Below are positions 42,401 to 48,400 of a stretch of 64,000 bases of DNA, one piece after another. This stretch comes from Liolophura sinensis (taxonomy: Eukaryota; Mollusca; Polyplacophora; Chitonida; Chitonidae). Location of the stretch: NCBI RefSeq assembly GCF_032854445.1, contig NC_088295.1:93119805-93183804 (forward strand), given 5' to 3'. The first letter of the stretch is position 1, and each line of letters starts with the position of its first letter. Made by a program: the position numbers and the translations under genes. A model generated the notes under the pieces. It searched no databases, was not told the origin of the DNA, and saw only the letters and a program-made list of their open reading frames with translations.

Positions 42401-45400
42401 AAAGGCATGTTGCTCTACATGCCCACTCAATTTCTCTGTTTGACTTAGTTTGAGTGTTTAGGCAACCAACATGATCACCCAGATTGAAAGTTATTAGATG
42501 AGTTATTAATTGAAGTAAATTGGATTCATTAAAACAGGTTAATTGCATCTATAAATGTGCTGTCTGCTTGTCTACTTTTGCTTTTCAAAGAAATTTTAGA
42601 TGGGACAGTTTCAAACATGTAGCACACGTCACAAGAGCTGTAGCACCCGTCACAAGACATGTACCACACATCACAAAACATGTGGCACCCGTCACAAAGC
42701 ATGTAGCACCCATCACAAGACATGTAGCACCCATCACAAGACCTATAGTACCCGTCACAAGACATGTAACACCCATAACAAGGCTTGTAGCGCGCATCAC
42801 AAAACATGTAGCACCCATCACAAGACATGTAGCACCCATCACAAGACCTGTAGCAGCCATCACAAGACCTATAGCATTCGTCACAAGACATGTAACACCC
42901 ATAACAAGACCTATAGCATTCGTCACAAGACATGTAACACCCATAACAAGACTTGTAGCATCCGTCACAAGACATGTAACACCCCTCACAAGACATGTAG
43001 CGCGCATCACAAAACATGTAGCACCCATCACAAAACATGTAGCACCCATAACAAAACATGTAGCACTCGTCGCAAGACGTGTAGCACCCGTCACAAGACA
43101 TGTAGTACCCGTCACAATACCTGTAGTGCCCGTCACAAGATATGTAGCACCCGTCACAGACATGTATTACCCGTCACAAAACATGTAGCACCCATCACAA
43201 GACATTTAGCACCCGTCACAAAACCCGTAGCACCTGTCACAAGACCTGTAGCACCAGCCACGCTGATGCTTTTGATTTGACAGGGCTTATACCTATATCT
43301 CTAAGCCTGTATTAATGCATAAACAGTACATAAACTCAGCTAATCTTCAAGCGCGAAAGGAAGGGTCAGTCTTATAACAATTCACATGGATCAGTGAAGA
43401 CATCAGAGTGACGCGTCATCAATGATTTTTGTCTGTAGCACCCGTCACACTATGCAAATTAGTGAAACCTGAATCAATAAAACACAATCTGAATGTAGCA
43501 CCCGTCACCCGTTGACCAAATACATGGGTAAAGTGGATGTTCAAATGCGGTTTAGCTAAATTCCTCTTTGTGGTATTTTCTTTGAATGAATATTTCGTTG
43601 CATAATGTGTTATTTAGTTTCAATCAGTCACTACATGCCACTGTGATTTCCTCGAAAGTTGAATAAACCTGTGAAACTGATGGCGTGTGTGCATCACGTT
43701 TTCGACCCAAACAACATGTATTTGAGCAATCTATCGCCTGTTTCTTTTAGCGACTCGCCTATATTCAGCTGTCTGTAAAATCAGTCATACTCGCTACCAA
43801 AATTGCCTTTAGTCAGTGACACAAAACAACACAAGCTCTACATATGGATACGTTGAAAGTATATTCTTGCAAGGAAAATAAAGTTTGATCACTTTTTAAA
43901 ATACATAATGTTAAAGCCTATAAACCTGGATATTGAACGGAGTTCAGTGTGTTTTGACGGAGGGTGACACCAGTTACCTAAACTCCTGTCGACTTAACTG
44001 TAAACCCCGTTGATGACACTGCCATATTTGAAGTTGATTACACGTTTTAATATAATATAACCTTAATAAATGAATTGTGTTTTATCTCACGGCTCTATGG
44101 ATTTAGAAATGGATGTTAGCAAATTAAAGCCATGTAGTCTTCGCAGAGACAGTGGTGTAGGCTGTTACTGCGTGCAGTTTGTTATAACCCCTTGTTGGTG
44201 CAGCCACGGTAAAACATGTTACACTCCAGTTCCACTCTCCAGCATACAACTTGGTTTGGAATAATTATGACGTCACCCTAAATAATGGGTAGTTGGTGTT
44301 GAAAGTAAGCTTATGGAGTTTAACATCATGAATTAGAAAAAAGTATTCTAATCGCATTTTCTTTGTTATAATATGGACGTTCAACATGTCAATGTGAAGA
44401 GTGAGTGAGTGGGTGCTTGAGGTTTAACGTCGTACTTAACAATTTTTCAGTCATTTGACGACGAAGGAGTCCTTAGAGTGCATGTAATGTTCCTCTTTGT
44501 TGCAGGACGGATTTCCATCGCTCTTTTATCTAGTGCTGCTTTACTGAGACGCCTTACAGAAGGCTAGTAAGGTGCCCCGCTCTAACCATTCTACTGATAC
44601 GGGCGATGCAGTCGGTGCACTACATGTATTTGAACGCCAAGCCAGGAAGTTACAACTTCCTCTTTCAAGGTCTTAGGTGTGACTCGATCCAGGATTGACC
44701 CTGGATCTACTGCCTCCCGAAGCGGAAGCTCTACTAACTTTGATATCGGGGCCAGTCGTCAATGTGAAGAGCTTGAGTTGTTACGTGTCACTGACCAAAG
44801 GCAATGTTGGTAGCTAGAATGACTGATTTTACAGAAAGCTGAATATAGGCGACTGGCTATTTTCCTCTTCCGCTCCGTCGGGAAGGTCTTGCAGAAATCT
44901 GCGGATGGTCGTGGGTTTCTCCCGGGCTCTGCCCGGTTTCCTCCCTCCACACACCGTCGTAAAAGTGAAATATTCTTGAGTACGGCGTAAAACCAATCAA
45001 ATAAATAAACAAATAAACATACTAGAATTTCCCAGTCTCAATGGTTATAAACAATAAACATGTTCGCAACAATTCATAGTTGAGTCTAGAAATGATAACC
45101 TATTTACAGGACAGAGAAAATGTATATACATTGACAGTAAGCATCCAGAAAGATCGCCCGCTTCAAAAACATTCTCAACACAGCGAAAGCCATTACCCGT
45201 AAACCGCCCAAATCAAACAGCGGCTGAATAAACCAAGCCTGGGCGTCCATATTCAGGGTGTAACAATCAAATCAACACAACGCACTACACAATATACAAC
45301 CTTAGAATTATAACGGAAAATACCTTCCTTATTTTCAGAATTTCACGAGGCTTCAAGTCTTTTGCATTGATTAGTTCTGGTCTTGTCGCACTGGATTACT

Positions 45401-48400
45401 GTTGAAAAGAAAAACAGAAGCCTGGGTGGAATAAGGCTGTCTTTATTACATATTTCTGCAGGACATGGCGGTTGTACCATACCCCCGAGTACCACCTGCT
45501 GGCCCGACGAAACCATAAACCCTGCTGACACATGCCAGCTCTGTGACGTCATCAAATCTACCAACACATGGAGCGATATACAGATTCCTTTAACTAATGG
45601 TGAGTCTGGGGTCATTAGCGTCTTACTGCTTGTGAGACCGAGATTGTCTGGCTGGTGGTAAGCCGGATATCCTTTGCGTCTTATTAATCGTGAGACCGAG
45701 GTGTTTAGTCTCTGTCGGATAGTGAGTCGGATGTCATTAGTGTCTTACTGCTCGTGAAACAGAGGTGTTTAGTATCTGGCTGATGGTGAGTCCGGTGTCA
45801 TTAGCGTCTTACTGATGGTGAAGTCGAGGTGTTTAGTATCTGGCTGATGGTGAGTCCGGTGTCATAAGCGTCTTACTGATCGTGAAGTCGAGGTGTTGAG
45901 TATCTGGCTGATGGTGATTCCGGTGTCATAAGCGTCTTACTGATCGTGAGACTGAGGTGTTGAGTATCTGGCTGATGGTGAGTCCGGTGTCATAAGCGTC
46001 TTACTGATCGTGAAACCGAGGTGTTGAGTATCTGGCTGATGGTGAGTCCGGTGTCATTAGCGTCTTACTGATCGTTAGACTGAGGTGTTGAGTATCTGGC
46101 TGATGGTGATTCCGGTATCATTAGCGTCTTACTGATCGTGAGACTGAGGTGTTGAGTATCTGGCTGATGGTGAGTCCAGTGTCATTAGCGTCTTACTGAT
46201 CGTGAGACTGAGGTGTTTAGTATCTGGCTGATGGTGAGTCCGGTGTCATTAGCGTCTTACTGATCGTGAGACTGAGGTGTTGAGTATCTGGCTGATGGTG
46301 AGTCCGGTGTCATAAGCGTCTTACTGATCGTGAAACCGAGGTGTTGAGTATCTGGCTGATGGTGAGTCCGGTGTCATTAGCGTCTTACTGATCGTTAGAC
46401 TGAGGTGTTGAGTATCTGGCTGATGGTGATTCCGGTATCATTAGCGTCTTACTGATCGTGAGACTGAGGTGTTGAGTATCTGGCTGATGGTGAGTCCAGT
46501 GTCATTAGCGTCTTACTGATCGTGAGACTGAGGTGTTTAGTATCTGGCTGATGGTGAGTCCGGTGTCATTAGCGTCTTACTGATCGTGAGACTGAGGTGT
46601 TGAGTATCTGGCTGATGGTGAGTCCGGTATCATTAGCGTCTTACTGATCGTGAAGTCGAGATGTTTAGTATCTGGCTGATGGTGAGTCCGGTGTCATTAG
46701 CGTCTTACTGATCGTGAGACTGATGTGTTGAGTATCTGGCTGATGGTGAGTCTGGTGTCAGCGTCTTACTGATCGTGAGACTGAGGTGTTTAGTATCTGG
46801 CTGATGGTGAGTCCGGTGTCATTAGCGTCTTACTGATCGTGAAGTCGAGGTGTTGAGTATCTGGCTGATGGTGAGTCCGGTGTCATTAGCGTCTTACTGA
46901 TCGTTAGACTGAGGTGTTGAGTATCTGGCTGATGGTGAGTCCGGTATCATTAGCGTCTTACTGATCGTGAGACTGAGGTGTTGAGTATCTGGCTGATGGT
47001 GAGTCCGGTATCATTAGCGTCTTACTGATCGTGAGACTGATGTGTTGAGTATCTGGCTGATGGTGAGTCCGGTGTCATTAGCGTCTTACTGATCGTGAAG
47101 TCGAGGTGTTTAGTATCTGGCTGATGGTGAGTCCGGTGTCATTAGCGTCTTACTGATCGTGAGACTGATGTGTTGAGTATCTGGCTGATGGTGAGTCCGG
47201 TGTCATTAGCGTCTTACTGATCGTGAGACTGAGGTGTTGAGAATCTGGCTGATGGTGAGTCCGGTGTCATTAGGGTCTTAGTGATCGTGAGACTGAGGTG
47301 TTTAGTATCTGGCTGATGGTGAGTCCGGTGTCATTAGCGTCTTACTGATCGTGAAGTCGAGGTGTTGAGTATCTGGCTGATGGTGAGTCCGGTGTCATTA
47401 GCGTCTTACTGATCGTTAGACTGAGGTGTTGAGTATCTGGCTGACGGTGAGTCCGGTATCATTAGCGTCTTACTGATCGTGAGACTGAGGTGTTGAGTAT
47501 CTGGCTGATGGTGAGTCCGGTGTCATTAGCGTCTTACTGATCGTGAGACTGAGGTGTTGAGTATCTGGCTGATGGTGATTCCGGTATCATTAGCGTCTTA
47601 CTGATCGTGAGACTGAGGTGTTGAGTATCTGGCTGATGGTGAGTCCGGTGTCATTAGCGTCTTACTGATCGTGAGACTGAGGTGTTGAGTATCTGGCTGA
47701 TGGTGAGTCCGGTGTCATAAGCGTCTTACTGATCGTGAAACCGAGGTGTTTAGTTTCTGAATAGTCATGAGTCCGGATGTCATTAGCGTCTTACTGATCA
47801 TGAGGCTTAGGTCTTCAGTGACTGACTAATGGTGAATCGGATGTCATTAGCGTCTTACTGATCGTGAGACTGAGGTATTTAGTGTCTGGCATAAAGTACC
47901 TATAAATACCAGAATACGTCAGGAAGCTAGCCAGGGTGTACTCAAGACACTTTCATTCAAAAACTTATTGGAAGGATATTTCTTCCACCGCTTGAACTAT
48001 TGATAGGCTTACTACCGTTTACAACTAACACTAGCTCATTATCTGCGGATTTGCCGCGAACGTTCATTGCAATGTACGATAGAATGTACCGTCACTGAGG
48101 AGGGGCACTGCCAGCTAGTCAGCTTCCTCAGCGGCCCAATTCAAATACCTTATAAATGCGCGTTCAGGTCGTAGGATCCGGACAGGATATTTTAAACCAG
48201 TGAATGTTTACAACAACACCATTGTTGTACGCTTGGATGCGTACTCAGTTTTGAAAACATGGAAGTAAATCTAAGCCCAGATGTGGCTAATGACATACGA
48301 ATTTCCTCTGACTGGTTAGTTGATTTAGCTGTGGCTAAATATACATTAAGCTATTGCTAAATGTAGGGCCTATTGAGTGAGATAAATGCTGTTTGGGTGG

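Noticed and set aside
42520-43280. Four overlapping frames of 190-226 codons rich in Thr/His/Lys or Cys
   Set aside because: They come from the 21-bp array in intron 13. The low-complexity composition differs in each frame as expected for an array artefact.
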